Shown: positions 6,824 to 13,993, numbered from the stretch's first letter. The stretch: 13,993 nt of DNA from Arcobacter sp. (GCA_030635995.1 DAOVXU010000020.1:1-13993); one strand, 5' to 3'. Made by a program: numbers and translations. The notes: a model not told the origin generated them from the letters alone.

Positions 6824-7159
6824 TTATTTTAGAATAGTGGTATATATTGATATATGTGTATCATCAATTGTTTTTAAATATAGATGATATTTTATGCTAC
6901 TACCGATATCTTCTTTTTCAAGTATTAAATTAAATCTATCATCATTCAATTGATATAATTCAATTTCTGCAGATGAGTGTTCTGCAATATATTTTTTAAT
7001 ATTTGACATATGGATATTTGCTTGTAAATGTAGGTACTTTAGTTTATCAATATTTGATGAGAAATTATGATTTTGAACTATATTTATACTTAAAAAAGAG
7101 AAAATAACCAAAAGTATAAGTACACTTAAAAGCCCAAATCCCTTTTTATATTTTTTCAA
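6824..7159 (-). CDS. Pilin-like (prepilin N-terminal motif) small protein
   Basis: 111 residues. The N-terminus MKKYKKG/FGLLSVLILL matches a type IV prepilin or pseudopilin leader: a basic leader, Gly at -1, Phe at +1, then a hydrophobic helix to about residue 28. The usual Glu at +5 is Ser here, a feature of some minor pseudopilins. The rest is a small soluble domain without cysteines. The start is TTG (complement of 7157-7159), two bases after the murB stop, so translation is coupled to murB. No other pilus or secretion gene is in the window. A plain membrane-anchored protein is the alternative. The stop meets the kinase stop with no bases between. Confidence 0.65.
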   Translation of the reverse strand: MKKYKKGFGLLSVLILLVIFSFLSINIVQNHNFSSNIDKLKYLHLQANIHMSNIKKYIAEHSSAEIELYQLNDDRFNLILEKEDIGSSIKYHLYLKTIDDTHISIYTTILK

Positions 7160-7161
7160 TT

Positions 7162-7929
7162 TTAAACGATAACAATCTCTAATTCTAATTCTATATGAAA
7201 CTCATCTTTTACTTTCTTTTTTGCAAGATTTATAAGTTTTATCGCTTCATCATAAGTTCCACCACCTAGATTTACTAAGAAGTTTGCATGGACAGATGAG
7301 AACGCCATATTTCCTATAGTGTAACCTTTTAGTCCTATATGTTCTATTAGGTATCCAGCACTATGTTTTTGAGGATTTTTAAAACAACTTCCTGCACTTG
7401 CAAGGTCTGGTTGATTATTTCTCATTTGGATAAACATATCTTGTTTAGTTTGTCTAAAACCTTTTGTTATTTTAAAAGTTGCTTCGTATACGATACCTTT
7501 TATTTCAGTATGTCGATAAGAGTGTTCAATATCTTCTTTTAAAATATCACCATCTTGAGTTTTAATTGAAACTATATATTTAAATATCTCCCACTCTTTT
7601 AGCCCGGCATTCATTTTAACTAAACCACCAATATTTCCAGGTAGTTTAGCAAGGAGTTCAAAGTTTGCAATATTATTTCTTTTACAATATGTTAAAAGTT
7701 TACCAGATGATGTTGAAGCACCAACTATTAAGTTGCTATTTTTTTGCATAATATAATCAAATTCATCACCTAATACTGCTAAAGGGGGAGGGTTGTTTGA
7801 TACTAAGATATTATTTCCACGACCAATAATTGTGTATTTCTTGTAATTATCAATATCATTGATAACTTTCACTTTATGTTTTCCACCAATATGTATTGAT
7901 GAATATTTTTTAAAATCTATTATTTTCAT
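7162..7929 (-). CDS. murB: UDP-N-acetylmuramate dehydrogenase
   Basis: 255 residues, the short form usual in Campylobacterota. MurB is a cytoplasmic FAD enzyme that uses NADPH to reduce UDP-GlcNAc-enolpyruvate to UDP-MurNAc in peptidoglycan precursor synthesis. Motifs: GRGNNILVSN (36-45) and LAKLPGNIGGLVKMNAG (93-109) for FAD binding; YRHTE (138-142); SAGSCFKNP (178-186) with catalytic Ser181; AGYLIEHIGLKG (191-202); and a C-terminal LELE (248-251) carrying the catalytic Glu. The ATG is the complement of 7927-7929. No Shine-Dalgarno sequence precedes it and a TATAAT lies only six bases upstream on the same strand, so the message may be leaderless. It is followed by the pilin-like gene after two bases and diverges from thrC. 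Confidence 0.95.
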   Translation of the reverse strand: MKIIDFKKYSSIHIGGKHKVKVINDIDNYKKYTIIGRGNNILVSNNPPPLAVLGDEFDYIMQKNSNLIVGASTSSGKLLTYCKRNNIANFELLAKLPGNIGGLVKMNAGLKEWEIFKYIVSIKTQDGDILKEDIEHSYRHTEIKGIVYEATFKITKGFRQTKQDMFIQMRNNQPDLASAGSCFKNPQKHSAGYLIEHIGLKGYTIGNMAFSSVHANFLVNLGGGTYDEAIKLINLAKKKVKDEFHIELELEIVIV

Positions 7930-7935
7930 AAAAGG

Positions 7936-7941
7936 ATTATA
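7936..7941 (-). promoter_or_regulatory. -10 box (TATAAT) upstream of murB
   Basis: Reading the minus strand, TATAAT ends six bases before the murB ATG, so transcription would start at or next to the A of ATG. An alternative CATAAT at 7947-7952 would give a leader of about 11 bases. No ribosome binding site is seen with either. Confidence 0.45.
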
Positions 7942-7950
7942 TCCAAATTA

Positions 7951-7959
7951 TGGTATAAT
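7951..7959 (+). promoter_or_regulatory. Extended -10 promoter (TGGTATAAT) of thrC
   Basis: TG one base before a perfect TATAAT (7954-7959), an extended -10 element. Predicted start near 7966, leaving a leader of about 40 bases with AGAGGA at 7991-7996 before the ATG at 8006. It overlaps the region of the opposing murB promoter. Confidence 0.7.
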
Positions 7960-8005
7960 GGCGAAAATTACTATAATAAATATAGAAAAAAGAGGACAAT
8001 ACAAT

Positions 8006-9478
8006 ATGAGTTTTATAGAAACACGAGGAAATGACGGAGTAAACCCAAAAGAGGTTGAGTTTTCATATGCAATCTTAAATCCAATTGCATCATTTGGAGG
8101 ACTTTATATCCCTAAAGAGTTACCTCAATTAGGTGAAGATTTTATAAAAAATCATATTGATAAAAACTATAAAGAGTTAGCATATGATATATTAACTGCA
8201 TTTAAAATTGATATTGATGATGAAGATTTAAATAATGCACTAAATCTTTATGATGCTTTTGATGATAAGAACAATCCAGCTCCAGTAGTAAAAATTAAAG
8301 ATGACCTATTTGTAAATGAACAATATCACGGACCAACTCGTGCTTTTAAAGATATGGCACTTCAGCCATTTGGTTCAGTTTTAAGTTCTATTGCTAAAAA
8401 AAGAGGAGAGAAGTATCTAATCTTGGCAGCAACATCAGGGGATACAGGACCTGCTGCTCTTAATACTTTTAAAAATAAAGAGGGTATTCAAGTAGCTTGT
8501 CTTTATCCAAATGGAGGTACAAGTGATGTACAAAGACTTCAAATGGTAACAGAAGATGGTAAAAATTTAAAAGTTTTAGGTATCAATGGAACATTTGATG
8601 ATGCACAAAATGCACTTAAACAACTTTTAGCTAGTGATACATTTAAAGCTACATTAGCACAAAAAGGTGTAAAGCTTAGTGCTGCAAATAGTGTGAATTT
8701 TGGTAGAATTATATTTCAAATTGTTTATCATTTTTGGTCATATTTGGAGCTTATTAGACAAGGTGAGATTAAAAATGGTGAAAAGATATATCTTATAGTA
8801 CCATCTGGAAATTTTGGAAATGCACTTGGTGGTTATTATGCTAAAAAGATGGGATTACCTATTGAAAAAATACTTATCTCATCAAATGAAAATAATATTT
8901 TAACATCGTGGATAAATGATGGTGATTATAATCTAAATGATAAAAAATTAGTTCTTACATCATCTCCTGCTATGGATATATTAAAGTCTTCAAATATTGA
9001 GAGAATTATGTATGATATGTTTGGAAGTGATAGAACTAAAGAGTTGATGGCCGATCTAAATGATAAAAATGAATTTCATTTAACAGCAGATGAAACAGCA
9101 CAACTTCAAGAAGAGTTTTCGGCAACATCTAGTGATGATACTTATGGTAAAAAAACTATTAAAACTTATTTAGAAGATGGTTATTTAATGGATCCACATA
9201 CAGCTACTTGTATAAAAGCATATGAGAATTTAAAAGAGAAAGATTTAAAAGCAGTTCTTTATAGTACTGCAGAATGGACTAAATTTTCTCCAACAGTTTT
9301 AAATGCTTTAAATGAAGATAAAGTAAAATATCATGATAAAGAGGCATTAGAAAAAATATGTTCAAATTTTAATGAAAAAGTACCTAGTCAAATAGATGAA
9401 TTATTTGATGCTGAAATTATTCATAATACAATTATAGATATTGAACAATTAGAAAATGAGATAGTAGATTTTATATAA
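8006..9478 (+). CDS. thrC: Threonine synthase
   Basis: 490 residues from ATG 8006, chosen because AGAGGA lies nine bases upstream and MSFIETRGND is a typical ThrC start; the frame remains open back to 7859 but that part is antisense to murB. ThrC is a cytoplasmic PLP enzyme (fold type II) converting O-phosphohomoserine to threonine and phosphate. The PLP lysine is K115 in HGPTRAFKDMALQ, and the phosphate-binding SGDTG loop is at 144-148. N-terminal residues YAILNPIASFGGLYIPKELP (21-40) and the length match the long bacterial/yeast-type ThrC. It is monocistronic: its own extended -10 promoter is upstream and a strong bidirectional terminator follows. Confidence 0.97.
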   Translation: MSFIETRGNDGVNPKEVEFSYAILNPIASFGGLYIPKELPQLGEDFIKNHIDKNYKELAYDILTAFKIDIDDEDLNNALNLYDAFDDKNNPAPVVKIKDDLFVNEQYHGPTRAFKDMALQPFGSVLSSIAKKRGEKYLILAATSGDTGPAALNTFKNKEGIQVACLYPNGGTSDVQRLQMVTEDGKNLKVLGINGTFDDAQNALKQLLASDTFKATLAQKGVKLSAANSVNFGRIIFQIVYHFWSYLELIRQGEIKNGEKIYLIVPSGNFGNALGGYYAKKMGLPIEKILISSNENNILTSWINDGDYNLNDKKLVLTSSPAMDILKSSNIERIMYDMFGSDRTKELMADLNDKNEFHLTADETAQLQEEFSATSSDDTYGKKTIKTYLEDGYLMDPHTATCIKAYENLKEKDLKAVLYSTAEWTKFSPTVLNALNEDKVKYHDKEALEKICSNFNEKVPSQIDELFDAEIIHNTIIDIEQLENEIVDFI

Positions 9479-9499
9479 ATTTACTATTTTAAATATATA

Positions 9500-9535
9500 A
9501 AAAAAGGTTTTTATCAAAAGACAAAAACCTTTTTT
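9500..9535. terminator. Bidirectional rho-independent terminator between thrC and the LysR gene
   Basis: AAAAAAGGTTTTT (9500-9512) pairs perfectly with AAAAACCTTTTTT (9523-9535) around a 10-base loop. A and T runs on either side allow termination in both directions, fitting the convergent genes; 21 bases after the thrC stop and 14 bases from the LysR stop. Confidence 0.9.
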
Positions 9536-9549
9536 AGTTTAGATATAAT

Positions 9550-10446
9550 TTATTTAATTGTCATTAAAAAGTTCAAAACAGTATCTATAAAAGCATCATG
9601 TTTTCTTTCTTTTAAATATGCAATATATAGTGTTCTTTTCATTTGTTTTGGAAGTCTTGTAACAAATAGTTTTCTATCTTCAACATATTCTTGAATTGCT
9701 TTATATGATGCAATTGAAACAGTTGGTGTAGTGTCTTCTTTTGGTGCATGTATAATAGTTTGAATAATTGTCGTTAAAGATGAAGATTCAGTAATAACAT
9801 TAAATGTTTCACAATCATCAAAACCAGACATCTCTAAATATTCTTTAAATAATTTTCTAGTATGACTATGTGTATCTCTACAAACCCATTTATAAGATAG
9901 TGCATTTTCATTTTTCATTTTTCTAGGAAGTGGTTGGTTTGAAAAAACAACAATCTCATCTTCTATCCATTCTCGATATATAATACCATCTTGAAATATA
10001 GGAGATTCAATAAGAGCCATATCTACTTTTTTGTCTAAAAGATCATCAATAGCCTCTTGACTTAATCCAACATTTACACTTACTTCATTATTTATTTTTG
10101 CTTTAATATCGTTTAAAACTTTAGGAAGAATATAGTCCCCAATAACTTTAGATGTACCAAATATAAAAGTTATATTTTTATTTAATATACTTAATAATTG
10201 TTGTTCTGCTGTTGTTACTGCTTTATAAAGTTTTTGAGCAATTATAAGTAATTGTTCACCCTCTTTAGTTAATCTAATTCCATTCTTTTTTCTATCTAAT
10301 ATCTTTACATCTAAATATTCTTCTATATACTTCATTTGTTGTGTAACTGCTGGTTGAGATATGCCTAATTTGGCAGATGCTTTCGAAAATGATTTTTCCT
10401 TTACTACTGTTAAAAAAGTATTGATTTTTGTAAAGTCAGATAGCAT
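9550..10446 (-). CDS. LysR-family transcriptional regulator
   Basis: 298 residues, the normal LysR length. The N-terminal winged helix-turn-helix (about 1-62) has the family signature FSKASAKLGISQPAVTQQMKYIE, followed by the linker helix and an effector-binding domain of two Rossmann-like halves (about 92-295). Motif VDMALIESP (about 141-149) corresponds to the conserved LysR strand D-[LM]-[GA]-[LI]. AAGGA (complement of 10454-10458) lies seven bases before the ATG. The effector is not identifiable. It diverges from the helicase gene rather than an enzyme gene, so its target cannot be read from the local layout. A 13-bp dyad just upstream could be its own operator. Confidence 0.92.
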   Translation of the reverse strand: MLSDFTKINTFLTVVKEKSFSKASAKLGISQPAVTQQMKYIEEYLDVKILDRKKNGIRLTKEGEQLLIIAQKLYKAVTTAEQQLLSILNKNITFIFGTSKVIGDYILPKVLNDIKAKINNEVSVNVGLSQEAIDDLLDKKVDMALIESPIFQDGIIYREWIEDEIVVFSNQPLPRKMKNENALSYKWVCRDTHSHTRKLFKEYLEMSGFDDCETFNVITESSSLTTIIQTIIHAPKEDTTPTVSIASYKAIQEYVEDRKLFVTRLPKQMKRTLYIAYLKERKHDAFIDTVLNFLMTIK

Positions 10447-10460
10447 ATGTAATTCCTTAT

Positions 10461-10473
10461 ATTAATTATTAAT
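10461..10473. promoter_or_regulatory. Small dyad upstream of the LysR gene
   Basis: ATTAAT-T-ATTAAT, a perfect interrupted palindrome 15 bases upstream of the LysR start. LysR proteins often bind such dyads (T-N11-A type) to repress their own gene, but in DNA this AT-rich it can arise by chance. Confidence 0.25.
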
Positions 10474-10510
10474 AATAATCATAACATATATTTATATAAA
10501 ATAGTATTAA

Positions 10511-10564
10511 GGGAACTTCTAAAAACTAGAATATTCATAAATAGTCAAGTTTTTAGAAGTTCCC
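10511..10564. repeat. 54-bp inverted repeat with perfect 17-bp arms
   Basis: gggaacttctaaaaact (10511-10527) and its exact reverse complement (10548-10564) enclose 20 bases. It lies between divergent genes, so a transcription terminator has no obvious job there. The arms start with GGGAAC and look like transposon ends, which would make it a minimal non-coding insertion or a remnant, but I see no flanking direct repeat. No T-run follows either arm. Confidence 0.75.
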
Positions 10565-10590
10565 CTGAAATTATAGTCTTATATTAATTT

Positions 10591-10599
10591 TGTTATAAT
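10591..10599 (+). promoter_or_regulatory. Extended -10 promoter (TGTTATAAT) of the helicase gene
   Basis: TG one base before a perfect TATAAT (10594-10599), 24 bases before the start codon. Predicted start near 10606 gives a short leader containing AAGGA at 10612-10616. The 54-bp inverted repeat lies just upstream. Confidence 0.7.
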
Positions 10600-10622
10600 A
10601 ATATAACTATTAAGGATAAATT

Positions 10623-12659
10623 ATGCTTTCAACATTAAATGAATCTCAAAAAATTGCAGCTACTCATATAGATGGACCTTTGCTTATATTAGCAGGAGCT
10701 GGAAGTGGGAAAACAAAAACTATCACTACAAGATTGGCTTATTTAATATCAATTGGTATTGATCCATCTTCAATTTTAACTTTAACATTTACAAATAAAG
10801 CAGCAAAAGAGATGAGAACTAGAGCATTTGACCTTATTGAAAAAATGTCTTATCCTCCACTTTTATGTACTTTTCATAAATTTGGATTATTATTTTTAAA
10901 ATTTCATATTGGTGCATTAGGGAGAAAAAATAACTTCGTTATTATAGATACTGATGATAAAAAGAAAATTATTAAAATGATTGATAAAGAGACTACTACA
11001 TCTATTCTTACTTCAGAAATCTCTAAATTTAAAAATTCTATTATGACACCAGAAGAGGTAAAATTAAGTTCACAAGATAAGCTTTATACAAAAATAGCAG
11101 ATGTATATGAAAAATATGAAGAGTATTTGATAAAAAATAATTTAGTAGATTTTGATGATTTATTACTTTTAACTTATAAAATATTAGATAAAAATCCTAA
11201 AATAGCTCAAGAGACAAGTGATAGATATAAATATATTATGGTTGATGAGTATCAAGACACTAATGAACTTCAATATAAACTTCTTAAAAAGATTTGTGGT
11301 CAAAGCAATAATCTTTGTGTTGTTGGTGATGATGATCAGTCTATTTATGGATGGAGAGGAGCTACAATTAAAAATATTTTAACTTTTAGTGAAACTTTTG
11401 AAGGTACTAAAACTATAAAGTTAGAAGATAATTATAGATCAACAAAAAAGATACTTCATTATTCAAATGCTTTAATTGAACACAATCGAGATAGATTAGG
11501 AAAAAAACTTGTTTCCACACGAGGAGAAGGTGAAGATATAAGGGTATATGAATCTAAAGATGAAAATGATGAAACAAGAAAAATTGCCGATGATATTCAC
11601 AAATTAATTGAAAGTGGAATTAGTGCAGGAGAGATAGCAATTTTATATAGAGTTAATGCTCTTAGTCGTGCTTTAGAAGAGGGTTTTAATCGTGCTAGGA
11701 TAAATTATAAACTTGTAGGCGGAATGAAGTTTTATGAAAGAGCTGAGATAAAAGATCTTATTGCATATTTTAGAGTTATTACAAATAAAAATGATAATTT
11801 TTCTATAAAAAGAATTATCAATAAACCAAAAAGAGGGATAGGTGCAACAACGGTATCTAAACTTGAAGTGGAAGCAATAAGATTAAAAAAATCTATTTTT
11901 AATCTTATTGAGGATTTAGAATCAGATGATTTGGCTGTAGTTGTTGGGAAGAAAAATTCAAGAACATTAAAAGTTTTTATGGCATCTATTAAAGATTTAC
12001 AAGATATATTAAAAAGTTCAAAAATGAGATTTGTTGATCTATTTGAAGAGACATTTGATTTTAAACAATCATATGAAAAACTTGCTGATGGGGCTGATAG
12101 AATAGCAAATATTGATGAGTTTTATGGATATGTAAGGGATTATTTTCTACAAAATATAGAACTTAATCTTGAAGACTTTTTAAATGAAATATCATTAAAA
12201 AGTGATCAAGATGCCTTAACTGATGAAGCTATATCTATGATGAGTATCCATGCGTCAAAAGGTTTGGAATATGAATATATTTTTGTAGTTGGGTTTGAAG
12301 AGGGATTTTTCCCAATTGTTGGGGATGGTTGTGATCTAGAAGAGGAGAGAAGACTTGGTTATGTTGCATTTACAAGAGCAAAAGATAGACTTACCGTTTC
12401 TCATGTACATTCAAGATTTTATAAGGGTAAAAGAACACAGCTAACAAAAAGTAGATTTTTAAGTGAATCTGGACTTATAAAAGGTAGTTTAACTATAGAA
12501 AAAAATAAAGCATTTAGAAAAGATGATTTAGTAAAACATAAAATTTTTGGTATGGGTAGAGTTATGAGTGTAAGTAAAGCTGGGAAAGAGTTTAAACTAA
12601 ATATTAATTTTGGCGGAAGTAAGCGAGACATACTCTCAAGTTTTGTAGAAAAAATCTAA
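10623..12659 (+). CDS. uvrD: UvrD/PcrA/Rep-type superfamily 1 DNA helicase
   Basis: 678 residues, complete. An ATP-dependent 3'-to-5' helicase family used in excision repair and fork or plasmid replication. Motifs in order: Q motif LNESQ (5-9); Walker A AGAGSGKT (24-31); Ia TFTNKAAKEM (55-64); II VDEYQDTN (207-214); III GDDDQSIYGWRGA (235-247); IV EDNYRS (268-273); V SIHASKGLEYE (541-551); VI VAFTRAKDRL (581-590). The C-terminal KDDLVKHKIFGMGRV segment (about 633-647) is the Tudor-like tail of PcrA/UvrD that contacts RNA polymerase. I cannot separate uvrD, pcrA and rep by eye; Campylobacterota often carry more than one such helicase. AAGGA lies six bases before the ATG. The TAA stop (12657-12659) overlaps the first base of the long palindrome. 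Confidence 0.94.
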   Translation: MLSTLNESQKIAATHIDGPLLILAGAGSGKTKTITTRLAYLISIGIDPSSILTLTFTNKAAKEMRTRAFDLIEKMSYPPLLCTFHKFGLLFLKFHIGALGRKNNFVIIDTDDKKKIIKMIDKETTTSILTSEISKFKNSIMTPEEVKLSSQDKLYTKIADVYEKYEEYLIKNNLVDFDDLLLLTYKILDKNPKIAQETSDRYKYIMVDEYQDTNELQYKLLKKICGQSNNLCVVGDDDQSIYGWRGATIKNILTFSETFEGTKTIKLEDNYRSTKKILHYSNALIEHNRDRLGKKLVSTRGEGEDIRVYESKDENDETRKIADDIHKLIESGISAGEIAILYRVNALSRALEEGFNRARINYKLVGGMKFYERAEIKDLIAYFRVITNKNDNFSIKRIINKPKRGIGATTVSKLEVEAIRLKKSIFNLIEDLESDDLAVVVGKKNSRTLKVFMASIKDLQDILKSSKMRFVDLFEETFDFKQSYEKLADGADRIANIDEFYGYVRDYFLQNIELNLEDFLNEISLKSDQDALTDEAISMMSIHASKGLEYEYIFVVGFEEGFFPIVGDGCDLEEERRLGYVAFTRAKDRLTVSHVHSRFYKGKRTQLTKSRFLSESGLIKGSLTIEKNKAFRKDDLVKHKIFGMGRVMSVSKAGKEFKLNINFGGSKRDILSSFVEKI

Positions 12660-12802
12660 AAAAAGTGTTTTAGTGTATCATTCACTTTGAATTTTCAAAT
12701 AAAAAATAAAATTTACTTAATCACATACTGAACTATGCTCAATCGCAAATTTTATTTTTTATTTAAAATTTCTTTGCGATTAACACACTAAAACACTTTT
12801 TT
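12659..12802. repeat. 144-bp imperfect palindrome between the helicase and mcrC-like genes
   Basis: The outer 18 bp (12659-12676, AAAAAAGTGTTTTAGTGT) are an exact inverted repeat of 12785-12802. Without any gap the pairing continues inward to 12714/12747: about 47 of 56 positions match, including an 18-bp inner block (12697-12714 with 12747-12764). The central 32 bases are unpaired. Two local hairpins compete: AAAGTG/CACTTT (12662-12688) and AATCGCAAA/TTTGCGATT (12741-12781). The closing T-run at 12797-12802 makes the outer stem a likely terminator for the helicase, in both directions. Its length and symmetry also fit a decayed mobile element or a structured RNA. No flanking duplication was seen. 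Confidence 0.85.
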
Positions 12803-12824
12803 GGTATATGGGAATAGTAAAAAT

Positions 12825-13970
12825 ATGAATATAATATATGAATATGAAGAAGTTAAAAATCAAGATTTAATAAATTATATTAACGATACTCCATCTTTAC
12901 ATAAATATTTCAAACAAGATTGGGGCAAATTAAAAGCTAGACAATATTGTGGAATAATAAACCACAATGGGGAAGACTTTTATATTCTTCCTAAAATTGC
13001 TAACAATGATGATAGCGATACAAATCTAAATATATTTATTTACATGCTAATCTACTCAAATGATATAAATATTCAAAATGAAGATTTAGCTTCTGCACAA
13101 AATCATAAATCAAATAATATTTTAGAAGTTTTTATACAAATTTTTGCTAAAAATTTATTTTTACAGTTACAAAAAGGTATATGTAAAGAATATGTAACCG
13201 AACAAGATAATTTAACAGTATTAAGAGGCAAGTATCTTATAAATGAGAATTTAAAATATAACTTTACGAAAAGTAAAATATATTGTGAATTTGATGAGTT
13301 TAGTATGGATAATGAACTTAATCAATTTTTCTTGTATGCTATTAATACTTTGATGAACTATACTAAAAATAAAAAGCTTTTGAAGATGTGTAAATTGGTA
13401 CTGGATGAAGTTAGTTTTAAAAAGTTTGATATAGATAATTTACATATTCATTTTAATAGATTAAACAATAGATTTAAAGATAGTTTTGAATTTGCTTTAT
13501 TGTTACTCAAAAAGTCTATCCCTGTGTTTGAAAAAGATAAAAAGAGTTTTGCTTTTTTATTTGATATGAATGAGTTATTTGAAGATTTTATAGGTAATAT
13601 TTATAAAAGTATTGATAGTAGTACAATATTGCAAAATGAAAGAAATTTTGGTAATTTAAAATTAATACCTGATGTTGTTTGTGATGATTTGATTATAGAT
13701 ATTAAATATAAATTAGTAGAAGATAAAAAGAAGTTAAGTAGAGATGATAAGTATCAAATGTTTGTATATGGAACTAATTTTGGTATTAAAGATACTATGC
13801 TTTTATATCCTGAACATAGAAATAAAAAAGTTAATGAAGATTTAAAATTAGGAAAAGATGATAAAATGATTGAATTAAAAATGAGAAGTATTGATTTGGA
13901 TTTTGATGGTGGGTATGATGAATATATTTATGAGATTAAGAATAGATTGGAGAATATAAATGAAAGTTAA
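12825..13970 (+). CDS. mcrC: McrC-like PD-(D/E)XK nuclease subunit
   Basis: 381 residues from ATG 12825; a TTG at 12801 would add eight residues but lies inside the palindrome, so ATG with GGGAA upstream is preferred. McrC is the nuclease partner of the GTPase McrB in McrBC modification-dependent (type IV) restriction. Seen here: RGKYLINENL (134-143) and YCEFDEFSMDNELNQ (153-167), both family features; FLFDMNELFEDFI (244-256); and the catalytic core P282-D283 ... D292-I-K294, followed by QMFVYG (311-316), a QxxxY-like element of RecB-type nucleases. The fold and active site look intact. No mcrB lies upstream, unlike the usual mcrB-mcrC order. The stop overlaps the next gene by 11 bp, so that product is the likely partner. 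A helicase-distal, end-of-operon position hints at a defence locus. Specificity is unknown. Confidence 0.85.
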   Translation: MNIIYEYEEVKNQDLINYINDTPSLHKYFKQDWGKLKARQYCGIINHNGEDFYILPKIANNDDSDTNLNIFIYMLIYSNDINIQNEDLASAQNHKSNNILEVFIQIFAKNLFLQLQKGICKEYVTEQDNLTVLRGKYLINENLKYNFTKSKIYCEFDEFSMDNELNQFFLYAINTLMNYTKNKKLLKMCKLVLDEVSFKKFDIDNLHIHFNRLNNRFKDSFEFALLLLKKSIPVFEKDKKSFAFLFDMNELFEDFIGNIYKSIDSSTILQNERNFGNLKLIPDVVCDDLIIDIKYKLVEDKKKLSRDDKYQMFVYGTNFGIKDTMLLYPEHRNKKVNEDLKLGKDDKMIELKMRSIDLDFDGGYDEYIYEIKNRLENINES

Positions 13971-13993
13971 ATTTAATAATAAAGTATATAAAA
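13960..13993 (+). CDS. Start of an unknown gene, 3' end beyond the window
   Basis: ATG at 13960 with GGAG at 13949-13952, seven bases upstream, opens MKVKFNNKVYK and is still open at the window edge. It overlaps the mcrC-like gene by 11 bp (ATGAAAGTTAA), the tightest coupling in the window, so it very likely functions with it. Eleven residues are too few to identify; an McrB-type GTPase or another restriction partner is possible but unsupported. Confidence 0.6.
   Translation, partial: MKVKFNNKVYK

Noticed and set aside
7859..8005. N-terminal extension of threonine synthase
   Set aside because: The extension is antisense to murB, crosses the promoter region and is not ThrC-like; ATG 8006 has a good ribosome binding site and a typical ThrC start.
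10511..10564. Rho-independent terminator
   Set aside because: No T-run follows either arm and both flanking genes are transcribed away from it.
12419..12631. 70-residue reverse-strand open frame
   Set aside because: It is antisense to the conserved C-terminal part of the helicase gene and has a leucine-rich composition typical of antisense frames.
12801..12824. TTG start for the mcrC-like gene
   Set aside because: It would begin inside the terminal T-run of the palindrome; the ATG at 12825 fits McrC better and has a possible ribosome binding site.

Overview
The window is AT-rich DNA (under about 30% GC by eye), densely packed, with short or zero intergenic gaps and AAGGA-type ribosome binding sites. 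The gene set and protein style (short MurB, CvfB-like S1 protein, a haem-motif diguanylate cyclase, many two-component and redox-type parts) suggest a Campylobacterota genome, most likely Arcobacter-like. That assignment is inferred from protein style, not from a marker gene.

Region 1 (1-2709, + strand) is one run of genes. It holds the 3' part of a CvfB/YitL-like S1 RNA-binding protein, a 67-residue protein of unknown function that starts on the base after the CvfB stop, and a membrane diguanylate cyclase with a periplasmic CxxCH haem-binding motif. Region 2 (2710-3310) is the longest stretch without a protein gene. It holds tRNA-Cys(GCA), then a 211-bp element with 18-bp terminal inverted repeats flanked by a perfect 10-bp direct repeat (a MITE-like insertion), then a promoter region with a 12-bp direct repeat. 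Region 3 (3311-6823, +) is a compact four-gene operon: a LolA-like periplasmic protein, an outer-membrane beta-barrel protein, an OmpR-type response regulator and its sensor kinase. This reads as an envelope function with its own two-component control, but no transporter is present.

Region 4 (6824-7929, - strand) is murB followed by a small pilin-like protein, convergent with the kinase gene with no bases between the stops. murB and thrC (8006-9478, +) diverge from a 76-bp intergenic region with overlapping promoters. thrC is convergent with a LysR-type regulator gene (9550-10446, -), and a bidirectional terminator separates them. The LysR gene diverges from a UvrD/PcrA-type helicase gene (10623-12659, +), and a 54-bp perfect-arm hairpin sits between them. 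After the helicase comes a 144-bp imperfect palindrome that begins inside the helicase stop codon, then an McrC-like PD-(D/E)XK nuclease gene (12825-13970, +). The last gene overlaps the mcrC end by 11 bp and runs off the window. The right end is the likeliest start of an accessory or defence region.

The best-supported unusual items are the MITE-like element with target duplication, the 144-bp palindrome, the 54-bp hairpin, the G-rich duplicated start region of the beta-barrel gene, and an mcrC-like gene with no mcrB upstream. I did not find a complete, clearly new system inside the window.
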